This document shows, piece after piece, positions 17,233 to 25,433 of a DNA stretch of 64,000 nucleotides (within the stretch, counting starts at the first letter, position 1; each line of letters starts with the position of its first letter). A program made the translations under genes and the position numbers. Source of the stretch: Candidatus Lucifugimonas marina (lineage in GTDB: Bacteria; Chloroflexota; Dehalococcoidia; Lucifugimonadales; Lucifugimonadaceae). Location: positions 1,178,001-1,242,000 of the forward strand of contig CP046147.1 in the NCBI GenBank assembly GCA_029593915.1, read 5' to 3'. The notes below the pieces were generated by a model. The model searched no databases. It was not told the origin of the DNA and saw only the letters and a list, made by a program, of their open reading frames with translations.

Positions 17233-17505
17233 TTATTGTTCGAGCGGGATGATGTCGGGTTCGATAGAGAGAACTTCACCAGGGAAGAATTCACGCCATG
17301 ACTCGAACTGTTCAACGAACGTTCGACCCTCCTCGATCGAGCTGAGGCCTTTTACTGCACGACCCGGGTCGTAACCGGTGGTTTTTGCGAGTGCTTCGAT
17401 GCCGCGCTTTGTGTCACGAACTCCACCAACCGAAAAGGTGTCACCCTCGTCGTTCTCGACGATCAGATCGATACCTTTTTTCTTCTGCTTCCAGTACAGC
17501 CGCAT
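17233..17505 (-). CDS. Small hypothetical protein
   Basis: A 90-residue soluble protein that I do not recognise. It begins MRLYWKQKKKGIDLIVENDE, which looks like a beta hairpin, and continues with two helices and an acidic end. No metal or nucleotide motif is visible. It is 41 bp upstream of the RraA-like gene on the same strand and may share its transcript. A coherent start, good codon use and absence of a competing frame support it as real, but no function can be given. Confidence 0.55.
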   Translation of the reverse strand: MRLYWKQKKKGIDLIVENDEGDTFSVGGVRDTKRGIEALAKTTGYDPGRAVKGLSSIEEGRTFVEQFESWREFFPGEVLSIEPDIIPLEQ

Positions 17506-17662
17506 TCAAACACCTCGTTGTCTATTCATTCAGGATAGGTCGACAGTAATTTATGTGGACATTCTAAGGCTAGATGTGATGATCTGGGCGATGAGAATGT
17601 GCGTCCGAGCGATGAGAAGTTAATTGTTATCCGCTGGTGATGCTCAACAGGAGGCAGTAGAT

Positions 17663-17764
17663 TTCCCGAGTGCTGCCGAGGGATCACGTGCGATTGAGTG
17701 GGGCTTGCTTGCAAGAAAGCCGTCAGCAGCAAGGTCTCTCCACTTCGCCTCGCTTCAGTCGAGT
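17663..17764. repeat. Dispersed inverted-repeat module, copy 1
   Basis: Within the 276-bp gap before coaBC. It holds TTCCCGAGTGCTGCCGAGGGATCACG (17663-17688; the first 19 bases largely match 47348-47370) and GGTCTCTCCACTTCGCCTCGCTT (17733-17755, compare 47506-47528 and 43633-43655). The two halves are separated by about 45 bp of unrelated sequence. No ORF is convincing here. It resembles a REP- or MITE-like non-coding repeat. Confidence 0.55.
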
Positions 17765-17781
17765 GCCGACGCGTTCCGAAT

Positions 17782-19017
17782 CTATCGTTCGCCTAGAAGC
17801 GGCAGTGCGCGGTCGAGAATCGCATGACCCACGTCAAGCTTGTCCATCATTGATTGGGGATCTACATTGCCGCTAGCATCGACGAACGTCACTCTATTCG
17901 TATCAGTGCCGAACCCACTACCTGGCTCACTGACGTTGTTGGCAACAACGAACGCTGCTCCCTTGGGAGCCGCTTTAGCCTGTGCGTTCGATTCGAGATC
18001 GTTCGTTTCGGCGGCAAAGGCAACTTTCACCAGATGCTTGCCCTGAGCCAGTGGCATGAAATCTTCGACTTTGGATAATTCCAACGTCGTTTTACCTGAT
18101 CTCTGTTTTTTTATCTTGCGATCGGAGACTTGAGCCGGAGTGAAATCGGAAATCGCAGCTGCCATTACTAATAGATCGGCGTTCGATGAGGCTGGCACGA
18201 TGGCATCGCGCATTTCGTCGACCGTTTCCGCTCGTACAACTTTGACGCCCGCAGGATCTGGCAGGTCGGCGGCAGTTACGAGCGTGACGTTCGCACCGCG
18301 ATCCCGGGCTGCTTCGGCGATTGCGTAGCCCATTTTTCCTGTCGAACGATTCGAGATGTACCGCACAGGGTCGATTGGTTGTTTAGTTCCGCCTGCTGAA
18401 ACGATGACGTTGCGGCTCCTGTAATCGCCGTGCCTGCCGATGACATGGCGAACTAATCCGACCAGCGTTGCCGTTTTGACCAGTCGTCCTTTTCCGACTA
18501 ACCCGGAAGCCAATCTACCTTCAGCTGGACCAGCAAATACGACTCCATCATTTTGGAGGGTGGTCACATTCCGCTGGTTCGAAGGGCTGGCGAACATATC
18601 GGCGTCCATCGCGGGTGCAACGATGACCGGAGCCTCGGTCGCAAGCACTGTCGCTGTAATTGGGTCGTCTGTGATGCCCAGAGCTAACTTGGCGATAGTG
18701 TTCGCTGTTGCTGGTGCCACAAGGACACAGTCGGCGCGCAGTGCGAGTGCGACGTGGTCGATACTCAGTTCAGAGTGTGCTTCCCAGAGTCCAGTTGTGA
18801 CAGGTCTGTGGGTGAGAGCTTCGAATGTAGATTTACCTACGAATTCGGTCGCCGATTTGGTGAGTATTACTTCAACGTTTGCCCCTGATTGGACCAATTT
18901 GCTCGCAATGTCGGCGGCTTTGTAAGCAGCGATAGAACCGGTTACCGCCAAGACAACAGTCTTGCCTTCAAGAGGTGGTCGTGAAATTGGTTGAATCGAG
19001 CCAGTAGCAGGTGTCAT
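17782..19017 (-). CDS. coaBC: Bifunctional phosphopantothenoylcysteine decarboxylase / phosphopantothenate-cysteine ligase
   Basis: A 411-residue CoaBC catalysing two steps of CoA synthesis. The N-terminal flavoprotein decarboxylase (CoaC, about residues 18-195) shows VTGSIAAYKAADIASKL, catalytic His in SIDHVALAL, and PAMDADMF. The last has Asp where many CoaC have Asn (PAMN), and the lid reads GRLASGLVGKGRL with Ser at the usual Cys. Both occur together, so this is a known-looking variant rather than random decay. The C-terminal ligase (CoaB) has SAGGTKQPIDPVRYI, SNRSTGKMG and the dimer/substrate segment KIKKQ. It is 33 bp downstream of coaX, within a CoA-related minus-strand cluster. Confidence 0.95.
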   Translation of the reverse strand: MTPATGSIQPISRPPLEGKTVVLAVTGSIAAYKAADIASKLVQSGANVEVILTKSATEFVGKSTFEALTHRPVTTGLWEAHSELSIDHVALALRADCVLVAPATANTIAKLALGITDDPITATVLATEAPVIVAPAMDADMFASPSNQRNVTTLQNDGVVFAGPAEGRLASGLVGKGRLVKTATLVGLVRHVIGRHGDYRSRNVIVSAGGTKQPIDPVRYISNRSTGKMGYAIAEAARDRGANVTLVTAADLPDPAGVKVVRAETVDEMRDAIVPASSNADLLVMAAAISDFTPAQVSDRKIKKQRSGKTTLELSKVEDFMPLAQGKHLVKVAFAAETNDLESNAQAKAAPKGAAFVVANNVSEPGSGFGTDTNRVTFVDASGNVDPQSMMDKLDVGHAILDRALPLLGER

Positions 19018-19050
19018 GCCGAGTATTCCGTGATCAAGCGATCAGGTTGG

Positions 19051-19836
19051 CTAAGCGTTGTTCATTTCGTGAACCAATCGAAGACCAACGAGCGTCAGTT
19101 CCGGGTTCACGTGGTTGAAAGATTCTGTGTGTTCAGCTATGAGATTCGCCAGTCCGCCGGTGGCAACGACTGTTACATCTTCCGGTGCGTCTGGGTTGAG
19201 TTCCATCTTGAACCGGGCAAGCATCCCTTCGATCAGTTCGGCAAAGCCGTAGACAAATCCCGACTGCATGGAGGCGACTGTGCTTCTGCCTATCACCTGA
19301 TCTGGTGCGATAAGTTCGACCCGTCGCAAGAGCGAAGTGTTGCGGAACATGGCGTCGGCGGCGATTTCCATACCTGGTGAGATAGCTCCGCCGATGTAAT
19401 CACCATCAGCGGTTACGGCGTCAAACACGGTCGCTGTCCCAATGTCTACAACGACAAGCGGACCACCGTAAAGCTGGTGGGCTGCAACTGCATCGACGAT
19501 TCTGTCGGCACCGACGTCTTGCGTTCGGTCGTAGTGGATACGAATTCCAGTTCGTACGCCGGGACCAATTACGAGCGGCTCGACTGTTGTGAGTTGGGCA
19601 AGTGCGTCGACGTAGGCTTCGGTAAGTGGTGGGACTACTGAGCAGATAACAACAGCGTCGAACGAATCGGGTTCAACGCCCTTGGAACGAAGGACACCTT
19701 GAAGTGCCCAGGCATGTTCATCGACGGTGCGTGTTTCGCGGGTAGCCAACCGCCAAGTTGCGGTTAGTTCCTGATCGTCAAATGCACCGATCGTGATGTT
19801 TGAATTGCCGATATCGACAGCGAGTAAGGAAGTCAC
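19051..19836 (-). CDS. coaX: Type III pantothenate kinase
   Basis: Phosphorylates pantothenate, the first step of CoA synthesis. ASKHA-fold motifs are LLAVDIGNSNITIGAF (phosphate 1), GADRIVDAVAAHQLYGGP, VVVDIGTATVFDAV (phosphate 2) and GGAISPGMEIAADAMF. The start is taken as GTG 19836, which puts the motif at the N-terminus as in the family (261 residues); an upstream in-frame start would add nine unlikely residues. GGGA precedes the GTG. It lies between nnrDE and coaBC on the same strand, so two CoA steps are grouped. Confidence 0.94.
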   Translation of the reverse strand: MTSLLAVDIGNSNITIGAFDDQELTATWRLATRETRTVDEHAWALQGVLRSKGVEPDSFDAVVICSVVPPLTEAYVDALAQLTTVEPLVIGPGVRTGIRIHYDRTQDVGADRIVDAVAAHQLYGGPLVVVDIGTATVFDAVTADGDYIGGAISPGMEIAADAMFRNTSLLRRVELIAPDQVIGRSTVASMQSGFVYGFAELIEGMLARFKMELNPDAPEDVTVVATGGLANLIAEHTESFNHVNPELTLVGLRLVHEMNNA

Positions 19837-19934
19837 TATTTCCCAATTATAAGAGCGTTGCATCCGAAAACGCGGGCAATTACACGCGAACGGGTGCGTT
19901 CATACCCGAAATTGGCCATTCAGGACGGGTTCCG

Positions 19935-21497
19935 CTACTGGCGGTCGACCTGAACGGTGTCGCGGTAGAAACTACCGAGCCTTGAGATGACATCGGTGGG
20001 CCGCATGCCAGTTTCACCAAATTCACTGCGAGCTGAATCGGCCGCGTAGCCGTGGATGAAAACGGCAAGAGATGCCATTTCGAAGAGGTCTTCAGGCTGC
20101 TGAGCGACTAATCCTCCAAGCAGGCCCGCCAGTACGTCCCCGCTTCCACCTTTGGCGAGTCCTGAGTTCACCCATGGGGATACGTTGAGTCGTCCGTCGG
20201 GCGATGCGATGAGCGTTGCTGCGCCTTTTAGCACCACGACCCTGTTAAATTTTTCGGCGGCTTCGAGGGCGATGGCTAGTCTGTTTAATTGAACTTGTTC
20301 TGTGGAAATTCCGAGCAACCGACTCATTTCACCGGGATGCGGCGTCAGGACAGCAGGATTTTCAAATCGTTCCCACCATCTATATGTTTTGGCGAGGATG
20401 TTCAAAGCATCGGCGTCGAGGACGACAGGCTGATCGGGCTGCAGTTGTGAAAGCAAGGTCGAAACAAACTCTGTTGCCGAAGAGTTGGAGCCTAAACCGG
20501 GACCCACAACGATTGAGGTGCGCCGGCTTGCCATTTCAATGGCTGTCAGCGCTGCTTCTGTTGGAGACAGGTCACCATTGGCGTGAGATTCCAATGGTCG
20601 ATACATCGCCTCGGGAACTAGCCCGCCGATTCGGTCGTAGGCGGATTTTGGGGTAGCAACGAACGTAAGTCCTGCTCCGGAACGAGTCGCGGCATCTGTC
20701 GCCATGGTCACAGCGCCAAGATAGTCCTTCGAGCCACCGACGATCAGAGTAGAACCGAACGTTCCCTTGTGACCGTCGATAGGACGTTCAGGCAGTAGCT
20801 CTGTCGCATCATCGGCAGTGATAAGCGTCGCAGTGATCTGAGAATCGAGACCGTCCGGAATCCCAATATCTAGAACGGATGATTCTCCAGTAACGGTGAA
20901 ATCGCCCGAAAGCGCTGGACCAATTTTTGGATAGCCCAGCACAAGTGTTGTCTCCGCTGGGAGTCCCGCCACATCGTATTCACCAGTATCGGAGTTTAAA
21001 CCGGTCGGGAGATCGAGTGCGACGACGGGTACGGCCGATTCGAGAACGGTGAACAATAGCGACGATAGTGGCTCCGCTATTGGGCGTGATGCGCCTGTGC
21101 CAAGTACTGCATCTATCACCAAATCGGTGGTAGCTAATCGCTGCTGAAGCAGTTGGGTGCCGGAGTCGGTCAGCCCGTCTTCAACTGTTACTCCTGCTTG
21201 TTCCGCCGGGTCACGTTTGAGGTCTGGTGTCTTGCGATTGGCGCAGAGAACAGCTGTGACCTTCGCACCCCAGTTGGAGAGGTGCCTGCCTGCGACGAAG
21301 CCATCGGCGCCGTTGTTGCCGGGACCAATGAGAATGACAATCCGTTTGCCGAATAGTTCTGCGTGAGTACCGAGATCATCTCGAATAGCCTCTGCCACCG
21401 CTAGCCCAGCGTTTTCCATCAAATCGTCGAGCGACACACCAGCTTCTACGCTGGATTCCTCAATTGCTTGCATCTCGGCTGCGGTTACGAGTTTCAT
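19935..21497 (-). CDS. nnr: Bifunctional NAD(P)H-hydrate epimerase / ADP-dependent NAD(P)H-hydrate dehydratase
   Basis: A 520-residue nicotinamide-nucleotide repair enzyme. The N-terminal YjeF_N epimerase domain (about 1-215) has VILIGPGNNGADGFVAGRHL and VIDAVLGTGASRPI. The C-terminal ribokinase-like dehydratase (about 230-510) has GHKGTFGSTLIVGGS, VVGPGLG, LTPHPGEMSRLLG and the catalytic glycine-rich GLAKGGSGDVLAGLLGG. It restores damaged NADHX and NADPHX. Its start overlaps the stop of acpS by 4 bp (ATGA type), so the pair is translationally coupled. Confidence 0.95.
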   Translation of the reverse strand: MKLVTAAEMQAIEESSVEAGVSLDDLMENAGLAVAEAIRDDLGTHAELFGKRIVILIGPGNNGADGFVAGRHLSNWGAKVTAVLCANRKTPDLKRDPAEQAGVTVEDGLTDSGTQLLQQRLATTDLVIDAVLGTGASRPIAEPLSSLLFTVLESAVPVVALDLPTGLNSDTGEYDVAGLPAETTLVLGYPKIGPALSGDFTVTGESSVLDIGIPDGLDSQITATLITADDATELLPERPIDGHKGTFGSTLIVGGSKDYLGAVTMATDAATRSGAGLTFVATPKSAYDRIGGLVPEAMYRPLESHANGDLSPTEAALTAIEMASRRTSIVVGPGLGSNSSATEFVSTLLSQLQPDQPVVLDADALNILAKTYRWWERFENPAVLTPHPGEMSRLLGISTEQVQLNRLAIALEAAEKFNRVVVLKGAATLIASPDGRLNVSPWVNSGLAKGGSGDVLAGLLGGLVAQQPEDLFEMASLAVFIHGYAADSARSEFGETGMRPTDVISRLGSFYRDTVQVDRQ

Positions 21498-21877
21498 GGT
21501 CGCCAGGCGTCGTCTCGTGCCTCACCCACGGCAGAAGCTGTAGCGAAATCACGAGAGTGTGAAAGGCTAAGTGCTATTCGAGTAATTCCCATTTTCTCGG
21601 CACGAGCTTTGGCAGGACCATGGAGCAGGATTTCAGGCGGTCCACCACGTTTACGGGTCACTTCGATCGATTTCCACGGCATACCCCGCACACCAGTTCC
21701 GAGCACCTTCATCACTGCTTCTTTGGCGGCGAATCGGCTAGCTAGCTGGTGTGCCCGACCACGAGCGTATCGCTGTTCGCCCTCGGTGAATACTTTCTCC
21801 AGAAAGCGTTTCGGGTAGCGCTCGAGCACTCCGGCAACTCGAGGAATTTCGATCAAATCGATTCCGGTATAGATCAT
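21494..21877 (-). CDS. acpS: Holo-[acyl-carrier-protein] synthase
   Basis: A 127-residue phosphopantetheinyl transferase that moves 4'-phosphopantetheine from CoA to ACP. The start ATG at 21877 gives MIYTGIDLIEIPRV, the family's normal N-terminus with the Mg-binding Asp in GIDL. The second metal motif is RFAAKEAVMKVLGTGVRG with the conserved K-E-A. Longer in-frame extension upstream to 22072 is not homologous-looking and is rejected. It is first in the minus-strand run acpS-nnr-coaX-coaBC and is divergent from folD, with a 185-bp gap. Confidence 0.95.
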   Translation of the reverse strand: MIYTGIDLIEIPRVAGVLERYPKRFLEKVFTEGEQRYARGRAHQLASRFAAKEAVMKVLGTGVRGMPWKSIEVTRKRGGPPEILLHGPAKARAEKMGITRIALSLSHSRDFATASAVGEARDDAWRP

Positions 21878-22062
21878 GCGAGTATTGCCTCCGAGTTGGT
21901 TCTCTCTAGATCGATCATATGTAGATATTGGGTCGATCAGACGAGAACGGGTCAAAAGATGGTCGAAATGATACTTGTTTGGTGATTTCTCGGTTACGAT
22001 TTTAAGCACGCGATTACGAATTTCGACACGGCTTCGTTTTAGGTGAGATTGGGGACCATCTG

Positions 22063-22950
22063 GTGACAGCACGAATTATTGACGGCAAAGAAGTTGCCTC
22101 AAAGGTCCACGAAGAGGTAGCGGCTGGTGTCGCTGAGTTCAAATCCAAGTACGACAAGGTTCCCGGACTGACTGTGGTGCTTGTTGGTGACGATCCTGCC
22201 TCACACTCTTATGTAAAAGGAAAAGAGCGTGCTTGCGAGAGGGTTGGGATCGCAACTGAAACCATTCGTAAAGACGCATCGATATCGCAGGAAGAGCTTG
22301 TCGAGATCATTCAAGGACTGAACAACGATCCTGCGGTCAGCGGAATTCTTGTTCAGCTTCCGCTTCCAAAGCATCTTGACGAAGACGCTGTTATCCACGC
22401 CATCGATCCTATGAAGGATGTCGATGGTCTTCACCCCGAAAACGCAGGGTTGCTCATGCTTGGGCAGCCACGTTTCGCCCCGGCGACACCTCTTGGAGTT
22501 CAGCGCATGCTAGTTGAACAGAACGTCGATATGAACGGTGCACAGGTGGTAATCGTCGGGCGCAGCAAGCTCGTGGGTATGCCGCTTACGGCTTTATTGC
22601 TGCAAAAGGGGGTTGGTGCTAATTCGACAGTTACTGTTTGCCACACTGGGACGAAAGACATGGCCGCCGAAACTCGTCGTGCTGATGTTCTGATCGCTGC
22701 AGCAGGATTTCCCGGCGCTGTTACTCCCGATATGGTGAAGCCAGGTGCTGTGGTCATAGATGTAGGTGTTTCACGAGTGGAAGATTCGACCCGTAAACGC
22801 GGATATCGATTGACCGGAGATGTGGAATTTGAAGGTGCATCGGAAGTGGCTTCGGCTATTACCCCAGTTCCCGGTGGGGTTGGTCCGATGACTATATCGA
22901 TGCTTCTGGTCAACGTACTGCAGGCTGCGAATATCGCAGCTTCAAACTGA
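22063..22950 (+). CDS. folD: Bifunctional methylenetetrahydrofolate dehydrogenase / cyclohydrolase
   Basis: A 295-residue FolD interconverting 5,10-methylene-, methenyl- and 10-formyl-tetrahydrofolate. Catalytic Lys is in SHSYVKGKERACERVG; ILVQLPLPKHL and DPMKDVDGLHPENAG are the signature substrate segments; the NADP-binding loop is VIVGRSKLVGMPLTALL; and ITPVPGGVGPMTISMLL closes the family pattern. The start is GTG at 22063 (protein begins TARIIDGKEVA). A weak ATTAGA-GAA-TCTAAT hairpin followed by ATTTT occurs just after the stop. Divergent from acpS. Confidence 0.97.
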   Translation: MTARIIDGKEVASKVHEEVAAGVAEFKSKYDKVPGLTVVLVGDDPASHSYVKGKERACERVGIATETIRKDASISQEELVEIIQGLNNDPAVSGILVQLPLPKHLDEDAVIHAIDPMKDVDGLHPENAGLLMLGQPRFAPATPLGVQRMLVEQNVDMNGAQVVIVGRSKLVGMPLTALLLQKGVGANSTVTVCHTGTKDMAAETRRADVLIAAAGFPGAVTPDMVKPGAVVIDVGVSRVEDSTRKRGYRLTGDVEFEGASEVASAITPVPGGVGPMTISMLLVNVLQAANIAASN

Positions 22951-23000
22951 GATCACATTAGAGAATCTAATATTTTCGGGTAGAATGATCGCTTCGTCGC

Positions 23001-23040
23001 TGACGCCAGCGTAGAGATCAGGGTAGTTTGTTTGGCGTCA
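23001..23040 (+). other. Inverted repeat in the leader of the E1 alpha gene
   Basis: TGACGCCA (23001-23008) and TGGCGTCA (23033-23040) form a perfect 8-bp inverted repeat with a 24-bp spacer, ending 30 bp before the E1 alpha start. It could be an mRNA hairpin or a regulator site; no family can be named. Confidence 0.3.
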
Positions 23041-23070
23041 TTAGTTCGCTTGTGCGCATTCAGATAATTT

Positions 23071-24129
23071 ATGGCCAGTTCCACAAAATCCAGCTCAAAG
23101 ACCTCGTCCAAATCCGCGAAGTCGTCTAAGAACGGCAAAAGCGGTACCGCAGGTCAGGATGACAGTGGGGTCGGTGCCAAGACTGACCATCTCGAACTCT
23201 TCAGGCAGATGTACCTCATTCGCCAGTTCGAAATCGCATGTGGTGAGAACTATTCGAAGGGGCTGATTCGCGGTTTCCTTCACCTCTACATCGGTCAGGA
23301 AGCGACTGGTGTCGGAGCAATAACATCTCTACGTGATGATGACTACATCGTTAGCGCATACCGAGACCATGGCCACGCACTCGCACGCGGGCTCGACGTA
23401 AATCGTTCAATGGCAGAGCTGTTTGGTCGTGCAACTGGCACGTCGAAGGGCAAGGGCGGATCGATGCACCTGTTCGACGCTGCTAAAGGCTTTATGGGTG
23501 GTCACGCTATCGTCGGTGGTCAATTGCCGCTCGCAGCAGGACTTGCTCTTGCGCAGCAGTATGAAAAAACCGACGCACTCACTATCTGCTTCTTTGGTGA
23601 CGGATCGACCAACCAGGGTATTTACCACGAGACGATGAACTTGGCAGCTGTTTGGAAATTGCCGGTGTTGTTCTTCCTCGAAAACAATATGTACGGAATG
23701 GGCTCATCAATTGAGCGTGTTCGAGCGGGTGGAATTGATTTCTACCCTGGCATGGCAACCTACGGTATTCCAGCCGCTGAAGTCGATGGCATGGACGTGC
23801 TTGCCGTGAAGGAAGCCACTGAACTTGCTGTTGAGCGAATTCGTAACGGCGAGGGACCTCAGTTCATCGAGGCCAAGACGTTCCGATTCGTGGGACACTC
23901 GCTTGCTGACGGTCAAAAGTACCGAGGGCAAGAAGAGGTAAAGGAGTGGGAAGAACGCGACCCGATCGTCACATTCCCGGCTCAATTGATCGAACGAGGA
24001 CTCGCCACTGCCGATCAGGTCGACGAGATCAAAGCCGCCGTCGACGAAGAAGTCGCTAAGGCTGTTGAGTTTGCCGAGCAGAGCCCTGAACCTGAACTAT
24101 CTGAAATCCACAACGACGTACTCGCCTAA
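23071..24129 (+). CDS. pdhA: Pyruvate (or acetoin/branched-chain) dehydrogenase E1 component, alpha subunit
   Basis: A 352-residue thiamine-diphosphate-dependent E1 alpha. TPP-binding GDGSTNQGIYHETMNLAA with a distal N (ENNMYGM), the channel segment GGSMHLFDAAKGFMGGHA, and the phosphorylation-loop-like RFVGHSLADGQKYR are typical. It decarboxylates a 2-oxoacid and passes the acyl group to E2 lipoyl. The first 30 residues are an unusual Ser/Lys/Thr-rich, likely disordered tail (MASSTKSSSKTSSKSAKSS) not needed for catalysis, possibly for E2 contact. The E1 beta gene follows after 5 bp; E2 is separated by rsgA. Substrate (pyruvate or acetoin) is not settled by sequence. Confidence 0.9.
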   Translation: MASSTKSSSKTSSKSAKSSKNGKSGTAGQDDSGVGAKTDHLELFRQMYLIRQFEIACGENYSKGLIRGFLHLYIGQEATGVGAITSLRDDDYIVSAYRDHGHALARGLDVNRSMAELFGRATGTSKGKGGSMHLFDAAKGFMGGHAIVGGQLPLAAGLALAQQYEKTDALTICFFGDGSTNQGIYHETMNLAAVWKLPVLFFLENNMYGMGSSIERVRAGGIDFYPGMATYGIPAAEVDGMDVLAVKEATELAVERIRNGEGPQFIEAKTFRFVGHSLADGQKYRGQEEVKEWEERDPIVTFPAQLIERGLATADQVDEIKAAVDEEVAKAVEFAEQSPEPELSEIHNDVLA

Positions 24130-24134
24130 TTTAT

Positions 24135-25112
24135 ATGACTGAAATTGTTCTTAGAGAAGCACTAAAACGGGGACTCGAGGAAGCACTCGAAAACGACCCA
24201 AGCGTATTCATGATGGGTGAAGACATCGGTGAGTACGGTGGTGCTTATGCGGTTACCGACGGCTTCTTGAAGAAGTTTGGTCCGGACCGAATCAAAGACA
24301 CTCCCATTTCCGAGCAGGCATTTCTTGGCGCCGGTATCGGTGCCGCTGCGGCTGGACTTCGACCAATCGTCGAATTCATGTCGATATCGTTCACGCTCGT
24401 GGCATTCGACCAGATCGTGAACATGGCTGCCAACCTTCGATACATGTCGGGCGGGCAGATCAGTGTTCCTATGGTTATTCGAGCGCCTACTGGTGCTGGA
24501 GTTCAGCTTGGAGCAACACACTCACAGAGTTTCGAGACCTGGCTTGCGGAAGTTCCGGGAATGAAGGTTGTTTGTCCTTCAAACCCATACGACGCACTCG
24601 GTTTAATGCGCTCGGCGATCAAAGACAAAAATCCTGTCCTTGTTGCCGAACCTGCTTTGCTCTACGGAGCTAAAGGTGAAGTTCCTGACGAATACTACGA
24701 AGTCGAGATTGGTAAAGCCGACGTTACCCGAGAGGGCAGCGATATAACTTTGGTTTCGTACGGTTACGGAATGCGACCCACGAACGACGCTGCCGATGTG
24801 CTTGCCGAGCGTGGGGTGTCTGCTGAGGTAATCGATCTGCGTTCGCTTAGCCCCGTCGATTTGGAAGCCGTTGTGAACTCGGTCAAGAAGACCAACCGAG
24901 CGGTGGTAGTCGATAACGCCCGCCGCAAGGGTGGAGTTATGGCTGAACTCGCCGCTGATCTGCAGCAGCAGGCAAGCGAGTGGCTTGATGGCCCAGTAAT
25001 GCGAGTTGGATCAGTAGACGTGCCGTGGCCTTACAACCGTGGGCTCGAACGAGAAGTTCTCGTTGACAAAGACAACGTTCTCGACGCCGTTGCCGAAGGC
25101 TACGGGCTTTAG
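24135..25112 (+). CDS. pdhB: Pyruvate (or acetoin/branched-chain) dehydrogenase E1 component, beta subunit
   Basis: A 325-residue E1 beta subunit. It opens with EIVLREALKRGLEEALENDP and FMMGEDIGEYGGAY, where the Glu activates the TPP aminopyrimidine ring. TPISEQAFLGAGIGAAAAG and LGATHSQSFETWLAEVPGMK carry the active-site and subunit-interface histidines. The C-terminal transketolase domain has DLRSLSPVD and ends normally. With the alpha subunit it forms the alpha2beta2 E1 of the 2-oxoacid dehydrogenase complex. Spacing of 5 bp from the alpha gene shows one transcript. Confidence 0.93.
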   Translation: MTEIVLREALKRGLEEALENDPSVFMMGEDIGEYGGAYAVTDGFLKKFGPDRIKDTPISEQAFLGAGIGAAAAGLRPIVEFMSISFTLVAFDQIVNMAANLRYMSGGQISVPMVIRAPTGAGVQLGATHSQSFETWLAEVPGMKVVCPSNPYDALGLMRSAIKDKNPVLVAEPALLYGAKGEVPDEYYEVEIGKADVTREGSDITLVSYGYGMRPTNDAADVLAERGVSAEVIDLRSLSPVDLEAVVNSVKKTNRAVVVDNARRKGGVMAELAADLQQQASEWLDGPVMRVGSVDVPWPYNRGLEREVLVDKDNVLDAVAEGYGL

Positions 25113-25272
25113 GCTTCTCGGGCGCTGAATCCCGTTCTCACTCACCAATTCTTGTGAGTGAATCTGAACAATTCCCGGTAACGCTGTAACATCTGTTCAG
25201 TTAGTGTAGGTCTCAACTACGACCAGACCAGTTCCTGAAGTTTGGAATCTGGGTGCGAGGAGGATCGATTCA

Positions 25273-25356
25273 ATGAATGTGCTTGAACTCAATCTCCGAC
25301 AAATCGCGCCCACATCTGAAGTCAGTTCAGGTCAGTCGCTCGTATCCCTCATCTAG
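25273..25356 (+). CDS. Possible 27-residue small ORF in the gap before rsgA
   Basis: In the 321-bp gap after the E1 beta gene, ATG 25273 follows a strong AGGAGG-like site (GAGGAGGA, 25255-25262) and runs 27 codons to TAG 25354. The peptide begins MNVLELNLRQIAPTSEV and has no known motif. The good ribosome site suggests it may be translated, perhaps as a leader peptide. No other feature was seen in the rest of the gap. Confidence 0.3.
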   Translation: MNVLELNLRQIAPTSEVSSGQSLVSLI

Positions 25357-25433
25357 GCACCTATGTTGAGACGTGCGGTAGATTTTCCCGAGCTCCCTGA
25401 AATCATGTGGGGAAGTTACAGGGAACACCCACG

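Noticed and set aside
17624-17876. Two plus-strand ORFs of 67-68 residues
   Set aside because: They cover the dispersed repeat and the end of coaBC and have no homology-like features.
21878-22072. Longer AcpS start
   Set aside because: ATG 21877 gives the family's normal N-terminus; the upstream part overlaps the folD start region and is not homologous.
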